Assembly (NCBI RefSeq): GCF_008693105.1 | Contig: NZ_VXKK01000013.1 | Location: forward strand, 62,001 to 126,000 | Direction of reading: 5' to 3' | Length of the DNA: 64,000 nucleotides | Source of the DNA: Corynebacterium flavescens | GTDB taxonomy: Bacteria > Actinomycetota > Actinomycetes > Mycobacteriales > Mycobacteriaceae | In this document: positions 51,174 through 60,170 of the stretch, piece after piece | Position numbering within the stretch: the stretch's first letter is position 1 | Layout of the letters: each line of letters starts with the position of its first letter | Position numbers and translations under genes: made by a program | The notes under the pieces: generated by a model | Database searches by the model: none | The model's input: only the letters and a program-made list of their open reading frames with translations | Told to the model about the DNA's origin: nothing

Positions 51174-51881
51174 ATGAGCGCCATAGATCTGAGCACCTTG
51201 CACGAGCGCACACAGGACTATTTGAAGACGCTGTGGGGCTTTGAAGAGCGCAATGGACTAGGCGCCACCATGTCGCTCGGTGATCTTGCCAAGGCCACAG
51301 ATCAGAAGCTGCCAACCACCTCCGAGGCGGTTAAGCGCTTGGCGGCCAAGGGGCTAGTGGAGCATGAGCGCTACCTCGGGGTGAGGCTGACGGAGGAGGG
51401 CCGCGGCCTCGCCGTCATCATGGCGCGCCGCCACCGCCTACTCGAGACCTTCTTAATGCAGACGCTCAACTATTCCTGGGACGAGCTCCACGAGGAAGCA
51501 GACATGCTCGAGCACGCGCTCTCAGATAGATTCGTGGCGCGGATCGACGAGCTTTTGGGCTATCCCACCCGCGATCCCCACGGGGACCCCATCCCGGGGG
51601 CCGATGGTAGCTCGGAGCCGCTCTCTCGCCTCCTGCTTGGCGATGTCGCGCCGGGCATCCCCGTCATCATGGAGCAGGTCAACGATTCCGATCCGGAGTT
51701 CCTGCGCTACCTCGACTCGAAGGGCGTGCGCCCTGGCGTGGAGCTGCAGATAGTCTCCGCCCCCGTGGCCGGTCTTTTGGAAGTATCCATCAACGGCGGT
51801 GCTGACAAAGGCGGCGCTGAGTTCTCCATCGGCCTGTCAGCCGCCGGCGATATCGCGGTGCGGGAGAAGGCTGAAGACTGA
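51174..51881 (+). CDS. mntR: DtxR-family manganese regulator MntR
   Basis: A 235-residue metalloregulator: an N-terminal winged helix (QDYLKTLWGFEER, LPTTSEAVKRLAAKGLVEH), a dimerisation/metal domain with ARRHRLLETFL and HEEADMLEHALSD supplying Glu and His ligands, and a C-terminal FeoA/SH3-like domain. The ligand pattern and length fit the MntR/SirR branch more than DtxR itself, which is a separate gene in corynebacteria. It would repress manganese uptake when Mn is plentiful. TACAAT overlaps the ATG, so a downstream TTG at 51198 is a possible leaderless start. Confidence 0.82.
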   Translation: MSAIDLSTLHERTQDYLKTLWGFEERNGLGATMSLGDLAKATDQKLPTTSEAVKRLAAKGLVEHERYLGVRLTEEGRGLAVIMARRHRLLETFLMQTLNYSWDELHEEADMLEHALSDRFVARIDELLGYPTRDPHGDPIPGADGSSEPLSRLLLGDVAPGIPVIMEQVNDSDPEFLRYLDSKGVRPGVELQIVSAPVAGLLEVSINGGADKGGAEFSIGLSAAGDIAVREKAED

Positions 51882-51891
51882 AGATCAAGAC

Positions 51892-53049
51892 CTAAGAACT
51901 GGCAGCGCTAAAAAGCTCGCGTACGGCGCGGCGATCGATCTTGCCCGGGCCGGTCAACGGCAGCTCCTCCACCCGCTTTAAGTCCTTCGGTACCTGCCAG
52001 CGCGGCACCTCTGCATCTTCGAGGGCGACCAGGATGTCCATCAAGGAGGCGGCGCCGGTATAGGCGGCCACGATGGCCTGCCCCAGCCGCGGGTGTGGCA
52101 CGCCGACCACGCAGGCCTCAGCCACGCCCGGCACCATGAGCAGTTCCTTCTCCAGCACCTCGGGGTGCAGCTTCAACCCGCCGGAGTCGATGACATTATC
52201 CAAACGGCCCGTCACGTTAAGGTGCCCGTTCTCAATGAATCCTCCATCGGAGGTGATGAACCAGCCGGGTTCGGAAAAGGCTGCGTGGCCGGGCAGATTA
52301 CGGTAACCGTGGGCGATGGTGGGCCCGCCCAGGCGAATGCGCCCGTCGACGACGCGAACCCGGGTACCTGGCAGCGCCATGCCGTCGTAGACGCACCCGC
52401 CCGCGGTCTCGGAGGCGCCGTAGGTCGCGCGGAGTGTGATGCCGAGCTTCTCCGCGCTTACGCGCAGCTGTGGGTTGAGAGGGGCGCCGCCGATGAGTAC
52501 GGCGTCGAAAAGCGCGAGCGCCTCAATTCCCTCCAATGTATCCATCGCCTTCGCCAGCTGCAGCGGGGTCAGCGCGGTATATGCGCGGTCCCCGGTGCGC
52601 CCCAGCACGTGGGCGGCGCGCGCGAAGGCCGACACATCAAAACCTGCGCTGAGGTCCAAGCACAGGGGATCGACCCCGGCCACAAGGGAGCGGATGAGCA
52701 CCTGGATGCCTGCGATGTGGTGACCAGGCATGGCCAAAAGCCACTGACCCGGCCCACCCAGCGCCTGGTGGGTGGCATCGGCGCTGGCCACCACGTTAAG
52801 CGGGCTGAGCTGCGCGCCCTTCGGCGTACCCGTGGAACCGGAGGTGGCAACCACCAGCGCTATCGCATCATCGATGGGCTCACCCGCGCGCTGCGTATTG
52901 CGCAGCACGGTCGAGCGCGTGATATCACCTTGGGGCAGCGGCAGCACCGACGTCTGACCGGCAATGGCCGCCTCCAAATCGGGCAAGATTGCGGCCGGAT
53001 CGTGGGGATTAACGGGCAAGGGGGCAAGGATATGACTCACCCGAGACAT
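51892..53049 (-). CDS. menE: o-succinylbenzoate-CoA ligase
   Basis: MenE activates o-succinylbenzoate with ATP and CoA for ring closure by MenB. The 385-residue ANL enzyme has the P-loop VATSGSTGTPKGAQLSPLN, ATYGASETAGGCVYDG, and the C-terminal GRLDNVIDSGGLKLHPEVLE with catalytic lysine near TGPGKIDRR. It is shorter than the 450-500 residues common elsewhere, as expected for actinobacterial MenE, which lacks part of the N-terminal domain. It converges on mntR and precedes menA in the same direction. Confidence 0.92.
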   Translation of the reverse strand: MSRVSHILAPLPVNPHDPAAILPDLEAAIAGQTSVLPLPQGDITRSTVLRNTQRAGEPIDDAIALVVATSGSTGTPKGAQLSPLNVVASADATHQALGGPGQWLLAMPGHHIAGIQVLIRSLVAGVDPLCLDLSAGFDVSAFARAAHVLGRTGDRAYTALTPLQLAKAMDTLEGIEALALFDAVLIGGAPLNPQLRVSAEKLGITLRATYGASETAGGCVYDGMALPGTRVRVVDGRIRLGGPTIAHGYRNLPGHAAFSEPGWFITSDGGFIENGHLNVTGRLDNVIDSGGLKLHPEVLEKELLMVPGVAEACVVGVPHPRLGQAIVAAYTGAASLMDILVALEDAEVPRWQVPKDLKRVEELPLTGPGKIDRRAVRELFSAASS

Positions 53050-53054
53050 TTTAG

Positions 53055-53207
53055 CTACCGGCCATAAGGATCGCGGTCATCGTCCTCATAGTCGAAGGGA
53101 CGCTCGTTCTTCTTCGCCGCATCGCGGATACGCCGCAGCATCCAGACGCGCAGCACAAGCACCGCAGTAATCGCCAGTATGGCGAGAATCCAGGCAAAGT
53201 ACATCAT
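53055..53207 (-). CDS. 50-residue single-span membrane protein between menB and menE
   Basis: On the minus strand ATG 53207 opens a 50-codon frame: a hydrophobic segment (YFAWILAILAITAVLVLRVW), a basic stop-transfer stretch (MLRRIRDAAKKN) and an acidic tail (DYEDDDRDPYGR). The topology is convincing and the frame lies in line with menB and menE, 5 bases before the MenE start codon region. No ribosome site is clear. I do not recognise a family; similar short proteins are seen at this place in related genomes, but that is recollection. Confidence 0.6.
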   Translation of the reverse strand: MMYFAWILAILAITAVLVLRVWMLRRIRDAAKKNERPFDYEDDDRDPYGR

Positions 53208-53254
53208 GGACTGCAGATACTACGCCACGCCGGCAGAATACGCGGGGAGCAAAC

Positions 53255-54223
53255 CTAGTAGTAGTAAGGAAACTCGTCCCAGTTGGGCGCGCGCTTTTCC
53301 AGGAAGGCCTCTTTGCCCTCGACTGCTTCGTCGGTCATATAGGCCAGGCGGGTGGCCTCGCCGGCGAAGACTTGCTGGCCCATGAGGCCGTCGTCGGTGA
53401 GGTTGAAAGCGAACTTGAGCATGCGCTGGGCGGTGGGGGACTTGGTGTTGATTTCCCTTCCCATCTGTATAGCGGCGTCCTCGAGGTCGCCGTGATCGAC
53501 AACCTCGTTGACTGCGCCCATCTGCTGCATGCGCTCGGCGTTGTAGGTGCGGCCGAGGAAGAAGATCTCGCGGGCGTATTTCTGACCCACCATCTTGGCG
53601 AGATAGGCGGAGCCATAGCCGGCGTCGAAGGAGCCAACGTCGGCGTCGGTCTGCTTGAAGCGGGCCTCTTGACGTGAGGCGATGGTGAGATCGCAGACCA
53701 CGTGCAGGGAGTGCCCGCCGCCGGCAGCCCAGCCATTGACCACGGCGATGACGATCTTGGGCATGGTGCGGATGAGGCGCTGGACCTCGAGGATGTGCAG
53801 GCGCCCACCCTCCACTTTCTCGCGGGCGGCATCGACGGTGCTCTCATCGGCCACCGCATCATCGTGGGCATGCGAGGTGGCATAGCGGTAGCCGGAGCGG
53901 CCGCGGATGCGTTGATCCCCGCCGGAGCAAAAGGCCCAGCCGCCGTCCTTTGCAGAGGGGCCGTTGCCGGTCAGCAGCACCGTTCCCACGTCGGGGGTGC
54001 GGCGGGCGTGGTCGAGGACGCGGTAGAGCTCGTCGACGGTGTGTGGGCGGAAGGCATTGCGCACCTCGGGGCGATCGAAGGCGATGCGCACGATACCGCC
54101 GGCGCGGCCCGGTTCCGTCAGGCGGTGGTAGGTAATGTCCGTGAGATCCTCGAAGCCGGGAACGGCGTTCCACAACTTGGGGCGGAACGGGTTAGCAGTG
54201 CTGTACTTCTGGTGTTCGCTCAT
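53255..54223 (-). CDS. menB: 1,4-dihydroxy-2-naphthoyl-CoA synthase
   Basis: MenB closes the second ring of naphthoquinone from o-succinylbenzoyl-CoA. The 322-residue crotonase-fold protein has the oxyanion-hole segment FCSGGDQRIRGRSGY, the conserved NGWAAGGGHSLHVVCDLTIAS, and the Asp/Tyr region SFDAGYGSAYLAKMVG. The C-terminus ends in PNWDEFPYYY, typical of MenB. It is divergent from menC across 61 bases and leads a leftward unit through the small membrane protein to menE. Confidence 0.96.
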   Translation of the reverse strand: MSEHQKYSTANPFRPKLWNAVPGFEDLTDITYHRLTEPGRAGGIVRIAFDRPEVRNAFRPHTVDELYRVLDHARRTPDVGTVLLTGNGPSAKDGGWAFCSGGDQRIRGRSGYRYATSHAHDDAVADESTVDAAREKVEGGRLHILEVQRLIRTMPKIVIAVVNGWAAGGGHSLHVVCDLTIASRQEARFKQTDADVGSFDAGYGSAYLAKMVGQKYAREIFFLGRTYNAERMQQMGAVNEVVDHGDLEDAAIQMGREINTKSPTAQRMLKFAFNLTDDGLMGQQVFAGEATRLAYMTDEAVEGKEAFLEKRAPNWDEFPYYY

Positions 54224-54284
54224 GGGTTAATACAGTAGTACCCGCCGCGGGTTGCGGAGGAGCATAAGCATTAAGCTAGCCCTC

Positions 54285-55319
54285 ATGAATCTAGAAGAAG
54301 TACTGGAGCGCTCCCACGTTGTTGCTTTGCCGCTGGCGGTGAAGTTCCGCGGGATCACCACCCGCGAGGCGCTGCTTATCGAAGGCCCGGCCGGATGGGG
54401 CGAGTTCTCCCCCTTCCTGGAGTACGGGGCCAAGGAATCCGCGCCGTGGTTGGCTGCGGGGCTGGAGGCTGCAGTAGAGGGCTTTCCGGAGCCGGTACGT
54501 GATTCCATCGAGGTCAATGGCACCATCCCGGCAGTTCCTGCCAGTGAGGTCGTCGACGTCATGCAGCGCTATCCGGGTTGCCGCACCTTCAAGATCAAGG
54601 TGGCGGAGCCGGGGCAAAGCTTGGCAGAGGATGTCGCGCGCGTCGATGCCGTGCGCGAATACGTCGCGGCCAGCGGCAAGGTGCCGGTGCTGCGCGTCGA
54701 TGCTAATGGCGGCTGGAGCGTTGAGGAGGCTGTTGCCGCAGCCAAGGCCTTGATGCCCCTGGACTACCTGGAGCAGCCTTGCGCCACGGTGGAGGAGTTG
54801 GCGCAGGTGCGCCAGCAGCTCATGCGCGCCGGGCTCTTTGTGCGCGTCGCGGCGGATGAGTCCATTCGCAAGGTAAGTGATCCCTACCGCGTGGCGCAGC
54901 TTAAGGCGGCGGATGTTGCGGTACTCAAGCCCGCGCCTTTGGGCGGAGTGCGCCGTGTCCTAGACCTAGCGCAGCACCTGCGCGAGCGCCACATGGACAT
55001 CACGGTGGCTTCGGCGCTGGATACCTCCATTGGAATCGGCATGGGGCTGGCCACCGTTGGCGCGCTGCCGAAGATCTACGATGACGAAGATATCGACGTC
55101 ACCCCGGCTGCCGCCGGCCTGGCCACGGGCTCGCTCTTTCTCGAGGACGTCACCGCCCCGCGCCAGATCGTCGACGGGCACCTCCCGCTAGAGATTCTGG
55201 CGCCTGATCCCGCACGCCTATCAGCGTTGGCAGCCCCTGCCGCGCGCCGGGACTGGTGGCTTGAGCGCGTGCGCGAGTGCTGGGATGTGCTCGAAGCCCG
55301 CGAAGACTCACGAGGATAG
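54285..55319 (+). CDS. menC: o-succinylbenzoate synthase
   Basis: MenC, an enolase-superfamily enzyme, dehydrates SHCHC to o-succinylbenzoate using Mg. The 344-residue product has FRGITTREALLIEGPAGWG near the start, the lysine motif FKIKVAEPG, metal ligands in RVDANGGWS, LEQPCATVEEL and AADESI, and the second lysine in AVLKPAPLGG. I chose ATG 54285 because TAAGCT ends 7 bases before it; a TTG at 54252 would add 11 unconserved residues. The usual Mtb neighbour bpoC is absent and a UvrA paralogue follows. Confidence 0.93.
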   Translation: MNLEEVLERSHVVALPLAVKFRGITTREALLIEGPAGWGEFSPFLEYGAKESAPWLAAGLEAAVEGFPEPVRDSIEVNGTIPAVPASEVVDVMQRYPGCRTFKIKVAEPGQSLAEDVARVDAVREYVAASGKVPVLRVDANGGWSVEEAVAAAKALMPLDYLEQPCATVEELAQVRQQLMRAGLFVRVAADESIRKVSDPYRVAQLKAADVAVLKPAPLGGVRRVLDLAQHLRERHMDITVASALDTSIGIGMGLATVGALPKIYDDEDIDVTPAAAGLATGSLFLEDVTAPRQIVDGHLPLEILAPDPARLSALAAPAARRDWWLERVRECWDVLEAREDSRG

Positions 55320-55342
55320 CGCCTGATACTACGGTGGGGAAC

Positions 55343-57751
55343 ATGACTGAATCCGGCATGATCAAAGTCCACGATGCCCACCTGCATAACCTGCGCCACG
55401 TTGACGTTGCCATGCCGCGGGGGCGCCTGGTTGCCGTGACCGGGGTTTCGGGCTCGGGGAAGTCCTCCCTGGCCTTTGGAACCATCCACGGGGAGGGCCA
55501 GCGTCGCTACCTAGAATCGGTGGCGCCTTTTGCGCGTCGCCTCATCGGCTCCGCCGTGGACCCGCAGGTAGGTGGCATTGCCGGCTTGCCGCCCACGGTG
55601 GCGCTGCAACAGACGGCGTCGGCAGGCGGGGCGCGCTCGACCGTGGGAACCGTCTCTGCCATATCGAACTCCGTGCGGCTGCTCTTTTCGCGCGCCGGGG
55701 ACAACCCCCAAGGGCTGGACTCGGACTGCTTTTCTCCCAATACGCCGGAGGGAATGTGCCCGCGCTGCCAGGGCACAGGAGTCGTGCACATCCCCACGGA
55801 ATCCTCGATGGTGCCCGATCCACAGCTGAGTATCGACGAGGGCGCAATCGCCGCCTGGCCGGGGGCCTGGGCGGGGAAGAACTTCCACGATATCCTGCAG
55901 GCTTTGGGCTACGATTTGCAGGTTCCGTGGAAGGATTTGCCGGCCAAGCAGCGCGAATGGATTCTTTTCACCGATGAGCGCCCAGTGGTCACCGTCAAGC
56001 CGCATCGCGGCGCGGACCAGATTCAGCGCAACTATAAGGGCACGTGGCGTTCGGTGGCGAGCTATCTGACCAAGACTCTCGCGGAGACGAACTCGGATAC
56101 TCTGCGTCGGCGCACGCTCCAATTTTTAGAGACCCACGAGTGCCCGGTCTGCCACGGTCGCAGGCTCAATCCGGCGGCGCTAAAGGTGACGTATTTGGGC
56201 ATGCCAATCGACGCCTTCAATGCCCTGTCCCTTGAACGCGCACTGGCGCTGGTGCAAGGCCCACGCCCGCAGGATAATAGCGCGGAGGCACTGCTGCTCA
56301 AGCAGGTTATCCCGGCCCTGCGCTCGGCCGTGGACTTAGGGCTGGGGCACTTGAGCCTGGACCGCCCCACGAGTTCCCTATCCGCGGGAGAATTGCAGCG
56401 CATCCGGCTGGCGGCGCAACTGCGCTCCGGTCTTTTCGGGGTTACCTATGTCCTTGACGAGCCCTCGGCAGGACTCCACCCGGAGGAGCGCTTCGCAGTA
56501 GTGGACCTGTGCCGCGATTTCATCGCGGGCGGCAACTCCGTTCTGCTGGTCGAGCACGACATGGATCTGGTGGCGCGCGCCGATTGGATTGTTGATGTAG
56601 GTCCGCTCGCCGGCGAGCGTGGGGGAGAGATCCTCTACTCCGGGCCCGTGTCTGAGTACCTGGCTGAGAAACCCGGCGACACTGACAGCCCGACGCGGAA
56701 GGCTCTGCTGCACCGCACGCTGCACCCCAAGGCGCAGCCCACTGCCGCCACCCACACGCTGCGCCTGCGCGGGGTGGAATGCCGCAGCATCGAAGGCCTC
56801 GACGTCGACTTCGGCCTCGGTCAGTTCACTGCAGTGACGGGGCTTTCCGGCTCGGGTAAGTCCACGCTTGTCTCCACCGTGCTCGCGGGCCTGGTGCGCG
56901 AGCATGGTGAGAGCAGTAACAAGGATGGTGGATGGGGCGTCGCCAAGCAGGAGGGACTGGAGCATATCTCGCGGCTGGTGCAGATTACGCAGAAACCCAT
57001 TGGGCGGACCCCGCGCTCCACATTGGCCACCTACACAGGGCTTTTCGACGGCGTGCGCAAGCTCTTCGCCCACACCGACGAAGCGCGGCGCCGCAAGTGG
57101 GGCGTCTCTCGATTCTCCTATAACGTCAAGCAGGGGCAGTGCCCTACCTGCGGCGGCGCAGGCAAGATCGAGGTCGAGCTGGTGTTCCTGCCCGGTGCCT
57201 ATACGCGCTGCCCGGATTGCGACGGCAAGCGCTATAACCCGGAGACGCTCGAGGTGACCTGGCAGGGGTATTCCATAGACCGCATTCTTGACCTCACCGT
57301 GGATGAGGCAGCAGAAGTATTCGCAGCGGAGCCGGCGGTTTCTCGTTCCCTAGAGACGCTGCAGGCCGTTGGCCTGGGATATTTGCGCTTAGGTCAGGGT
57401 GCCCCGGAGCTGTCAGGTGGGGAGGCCCAGCGCATTAAACTTGCCACCGAACTGCAACGCTCGCGTACCTCGCGGCGTGGGCACACTCTATATCTCCTTG
57501 ACGAGCCCACCTCGGGCCTGCACCCGGCCGATAGCGCGGTTCTCAACGCCGAACTACATAGTCTGTTGGAGTCTGGCAACACCGTTATCGTGGTCGAACA
57601 CGATCTGGACATGATCTCCACCGCGGACCGCGTGTTAGAGATGGGCCCGGGGGCAGGCGCCGCCGGTGGGCGCATCATCGCGGAAGGAACTCCGGCGCAG
57701 ATTGCCACGCTCGATACCCCCACGGGGCGCGCCCTGGCTCGCCGCATGTGA
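55343..57751 (+). CDS. UvrA-like ATPase (short UvrA paralogue)
   Basis: An 802-residue ABC-type ATPase of the UvrA family with two nucleotide-binding halves: Walker A GVSGSGKSSLAFGT and GLSGSGKSTLVST, signatures LSAGELQRIRLA and LSGGEAQRIKLA, and zinc-binding cysteines in CPRCQGTG, CPVCHGRR, CPTCGGAGK and CPDCDGKR. True UvrA has about 950 residues; the shorter length and reduced region after the first half fit UvrA2-type paralogues that lack the UvrB-binding domain and are linked to drug tolerance in actinomycetes. ATG 55343 has GGTGGGGA upstream. It lies inside the menaquinone cluster. Confidence 0.88.
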   Translation: MTESGMIKVHDAHLHNLRHVDVAMPRGRLVAVTGVSGSGKSSLAFGTIHGEGQRRYLESVAPFARRLIGSAVDPQVGGIAGLPPTVALQQTASAGGARSTVGTVSAISNSVRLLFSRAGDNPQGLDSDCFSPNTPEGMCPRCQGTGVVHIPTESSMVPDPQLSIDEGAIAAWPGAWAGKNFHDILQALGYDLQVPWKDLPAKQREWILFTDERPVVTVKPHRGADQIQRNYKGTWRSVASYLTKTLAETNSDTLRRRTLQFLETHECPVCHGRRLNPAALKVTYLGMPIDAFNALSLERALALVQGPRPQDNSAEALLLKQVIPALRSAVDLGLGHLSLDRPTSSLSAGELQRIRLAAQLRSGLFGVTYVLDEPSAGLHPEERFAVVDLCRDFIAGGNSVLLVEHDMDLVARADWIVDVGPLAGERGGEILYSGPVSEYLAEKPGDTDSPTRKALLHRTLHPKAQPTAATHTLRLRGVECRSIEGLDVDFGLGQFTAVTGLSGSGKSTLVSTVLAGLVREHGESSNKDGGWGVAKQEGLEHISRLVQITQKPIGRTPRSTLATYTGLFDGVRKLFAHTDEARRRKWGVSRFSYNVKQGQCPTCGGAGKIEVELVFLPGAYTRCPDCDGKRYNPETLEVTWQGYSIDRILDLTVDEAAEVFAAEPAVSRSLETLQAVGLGYLRLGQGAPELSGGEAQRIKLATELQRSRTSRRGHTLYLLDEPTSGLHPADSAVLNAELHSLLESGNTVIVVEHDLDMISTADRVLEMGPGAGAAGGRIIAEGTPAQIATLDTPTGRALARRM

Positions 57752-57807
57752 TCTCTTTTTAGGTTTCCGGGTGCATGATCCAAGGTGTTTAGGGTATTTC
57801 TAAGAGC

Positions 57808-58503
57808 ATGACTAAAAACGGCTACGGCGATGACGAGAAGAACACTTGGGGCAACTCCGGCGGTTATTCCGATGATGAGACCCGTCAGATCGGTCCAGTG
57901 ACCGGCGGAGGCTTCGGGGGCGACGAGACTCGCGTATTTGGTGCTGGACCGGCATCTTCGCGTTCCAGTTCTGATACCAATCCGAGTCACTCCGGGGCAG
58001 ACGAGCAGCGCCCCCGCCAGTACTTCCCCGGCCCTGGCGAGCAGCGCTACGCCCCAGAGCCGCAGGCCGGGTATCCGCAGCAGGGCTATTCGCAGCAGGG
58101 ATATGCCCAGCCTGGCTACGAGCAGGAACCGGGAGAATTCGAATCCACGCCGGGAAAGAAAAAGAAGAGCGGGGGCGGCGCGGGCTTGGCTGGCGTATTT
58201 GCCGCGATTGCGGCGGTGGCAGTCGTCGCAGCGGGAGCCCTGTTCTTCCTGTGGCGCAACGCGGCGGCAGATGCGGATAAGCCCGCGCCGTCGCCGGTTA
58301 CTCAGACCATGACCACCCAGGTGCCCACCACGGTGACGGAGACTCACACCGAAGAAGCGCCGGCTTTCCCCTCCGAGCTGCCTTCGGAGTTGCCGAGCGA
58401 GCTTCCCAGCGAGCTGAGGGACCGCGTTGATTCCGGCGGAGATGAGATCGAGGGCCTGCTCAATGATCTCTTTGGCTCTGAAAACACAGGCGGCGGGCAA
58501 TAG
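57808..58503 (+). CDS. membrane protein with low-complexity flanks and TxxI/TxxF motifs
   Basis: A 231-residue protein of unknown function. The N-terminal 115 residues are Gly/Ser/Gln/Tyr-rich and hold DDETRQIGP and GDETRVFGA, plus PQQGYSQQGYAQPGY repeats. A basic KKKK stretch and one membrane segment (GVFAAIAAVAVVAAGALFFL, about 132-151) follow, then an external Thr/Pro/Glu-rich part with four PSEL repeats and an acidic tail. The two DETR motifs have the TxxI/F form read by FHA domains after Ser/Thr kinase action. It is 37 bases upstream of menD and may share its transcript. Confidence 0.7.
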   Translation: MTKNGYGDDEKNTWGNSGGYSDDETRQIGPVTGGGFGGDETRVFGAGPASSRSSSDTNPSHSGADEQRPRQYFPGPGEQRYAPEPQAGYPQQGYSQQGYAQPGYEQEPGEFESTPGKKKKSGGGAGLAGVFAAIAAVAVVAAGALFFLWRNAAADADKPAPSPVTQTMTTQVPTTVTETHTEEAPAFPSELPSELPSELPSELRDRVDSGGDEIEGLLNDLFGSENTGGGQ

Positions 58504-58540
58504 CACCAGAGCCCCAGTGGCCTCAGTAAGATGGGTCGGC

Positions 58541-60166
58541 ATGAGTCAATCCCTGAAGCTGGCCGAATTGGTGGCTGCCCAGTTGGCGCGCCACCTCACA
58601 GACGTCATCATTTGCCCGGGATCGCGTAATGCCCCGTTGTCCCTTGCCCTTCTGGCACGCACCGACATCCGCGTCCATTCGCGGATCGATGAACGCTCCG
58701 CTGCTTTTTGCGCGCTGGGCATGTCCCGTGTGCAGCGCCGCCACGTCGGCGTAGTAGTCACCTCTGGCACGGCGGTGGCCAACACGCTTCCGGCCATGGT
58801 CGAGGCCTCCTATTCGCACACCCCCTTGGCCGTCATCAGCGCCGACCGTCCGGAAAGGCTGCAGGGGACGGGTGCTTCCCAGACCATTGAGCAGCAAGGG
58901 ATCTTCGGTGTCTTTGCACAGACCACCCACATCAGTCAGGCAGAGGACGTCGCGCTCATCGGGCAACGCTTCTGCACCGATAACGCCGTGCACATCAACG
59001 TGGCCTTCGATCTCCCCTTGGTCGACGAGGAGCTTCCGAGTACCCCGAGCGATCGCACCCTGCGCAAAGCGCCGACTCCTGCCTGGGTAAATCACGGGCA
59101 GGTAGCCGTCGATCTTTCCAAGAACACGCTGGTGATTGCCGGTGACGAGGCCTGGGAAGTCCCCGGCTTGGAGGACGTGCCCACCATCGCCGAGCCCACT
59201 GCGCCCGCTCCCTATCTGCCGGTGCACCCAGCGGCGGCGCACATCTTCCGTACTGAGCAGGTCTCCGCCAATAATTACGTGGTCAACACCAAGGCGCAGC
59301 AGGTCATCGTGGTGGGCCATCCCACCATGCACCGCGGGGTGCTGGCCTTAATCAGCGATCCTGATATCGAGCTGGTTGTGCTTTCTCGCACCGCTGACTT
59401 CACCAACCCGCGCGGCGACAACGCGCGGCTGGGTACCACCGTGGCCACGACGGGCGAGCCAAGCAGGGAATGGATCGAAGTGTGCCAGGGCGCCTCGCGC
59501 ATGGCCGCAGATGCGGTGCGTGAGACCCTGGAGGATCCGGAGCTAGGATTCACCGGTCTTCACGTGGCCGCCGCGGTGGGAGACACCCTGGCGGTGGAGG
59601 ACACCCTGGTCTTGGGCGCTTCTAATCCTGTGCGCGATGCCTCGCTCATTGGCCTGCCCTTTGATGGCGTAGAGACCTACTCGCCGCGCGGAGCCGCCGG
59701 CATCGACGGCACAGTTGCCCAATCCATCGGGGTGGCCCTTGCCACCCAGTCCCGCGAGGCGGCGGAGTGGAGGGCGCCGCGGGTCGTTGCCCTCATCGGG
59801 GATGTCACCTTTGTCTACGATGCTTCATCGCTGCTCATCCCGGAGGATAATCCGCGGCCGGAAAACCTCACCATCGTCGTGGCCAACGATAACGGTGGCG
59901 GGATTTTCGAGGTCTTGGAGCAGGGTGCGCAGGCTCTGCGGCCCTCCTTTGACAAGGCCTTTGGCACTCCGCATGATGCGGATATATCTGCGTTGGCCCA
60001 GTCTTATGGCGCCGACTACCGCGAGGCCAATAATACCCAGGAGTTGCTCGATATTCTCGCCGAGGTCAAGGAGTTCTCGGCAGGAATCACTATCGTGGAG
60101 GCGCACACCACCCGCGCCACGCGCAGGAAGCTCAACGCCGCTCTAGCGGCCAAGGTGGGAAGTTAG
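58541..60166 (+). CDS. menD: SEPHCHC synthase MenD
   Basis: MenD adds a succinic-semialdehyde unit from 2-oxoglutarate to isochorismate with thiamine diphosphate and Mg, the first committed menaquinone step. The 541-residue product has VIICPGSRNAPLSLAL, the catalytic Glu in IDERSAAFCALGM, SGTAVANTLPAMVEA, and a ThDP motif near LIGDVTFVYDASSLL. ATG 58541 (MSQSLKLAEL) is the start that fits the family; earlier in-frame codons overlap the preceding gene. The isochorismate synthase gene is not in this window. Confidence 0.94.
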   Translation: MSQSLKLAELVAAQLARHLTDVIICPGSRNAPLSLALLARTDIRVHSRIDERSAAFCALGMSRVQRRHVGVVVTSGTAVANTLPAMVEASYSHTPLAVISADRPERLQGTGASQTIEQQGIFGVFAQTTHISQAEDVALIGQRFCTDNAVHINVAFDLPLVDEELPSTPSDRTLRKAPTPAWVNHGQVAVDLSKNTLVIAGDEAWEVPGLEDVPTIAEPTAPAPYLPVHPAAAHIFRTEQVSANNYVVNTKAQQVIVVGHPTMHRGVLALISDPDIELVVLSRTADFTNPRGDNARLGTTVATTGEPSREWIEVCQGASRMAADAVRETLEDPELGFTGLHVAAAVGDTLAVEDTLVLGASNPVRDASLIGLPFDGVETYSPRGAAGIDGTVAQSIGVALATQSREAAEWRAPRVVALIGDVTFVYDASSLLIPEDNPRPENLTIVVANDNGGGIFEVLEQGAQALRPSFDKAFGTPHDADISALAQSYGADYREANNTQELLDILAEVKEFSAGITIVEAHTTRATRRKLNAALAAKVGS

Positions 60167-60170
60167 TCTC

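Noticed and set aside
57751..57807. Possible terminator after the UvrA-like gene (CTTTTTAGG)
   Set aside because: There is a T run but no stem in front of it that pairs convincingly.
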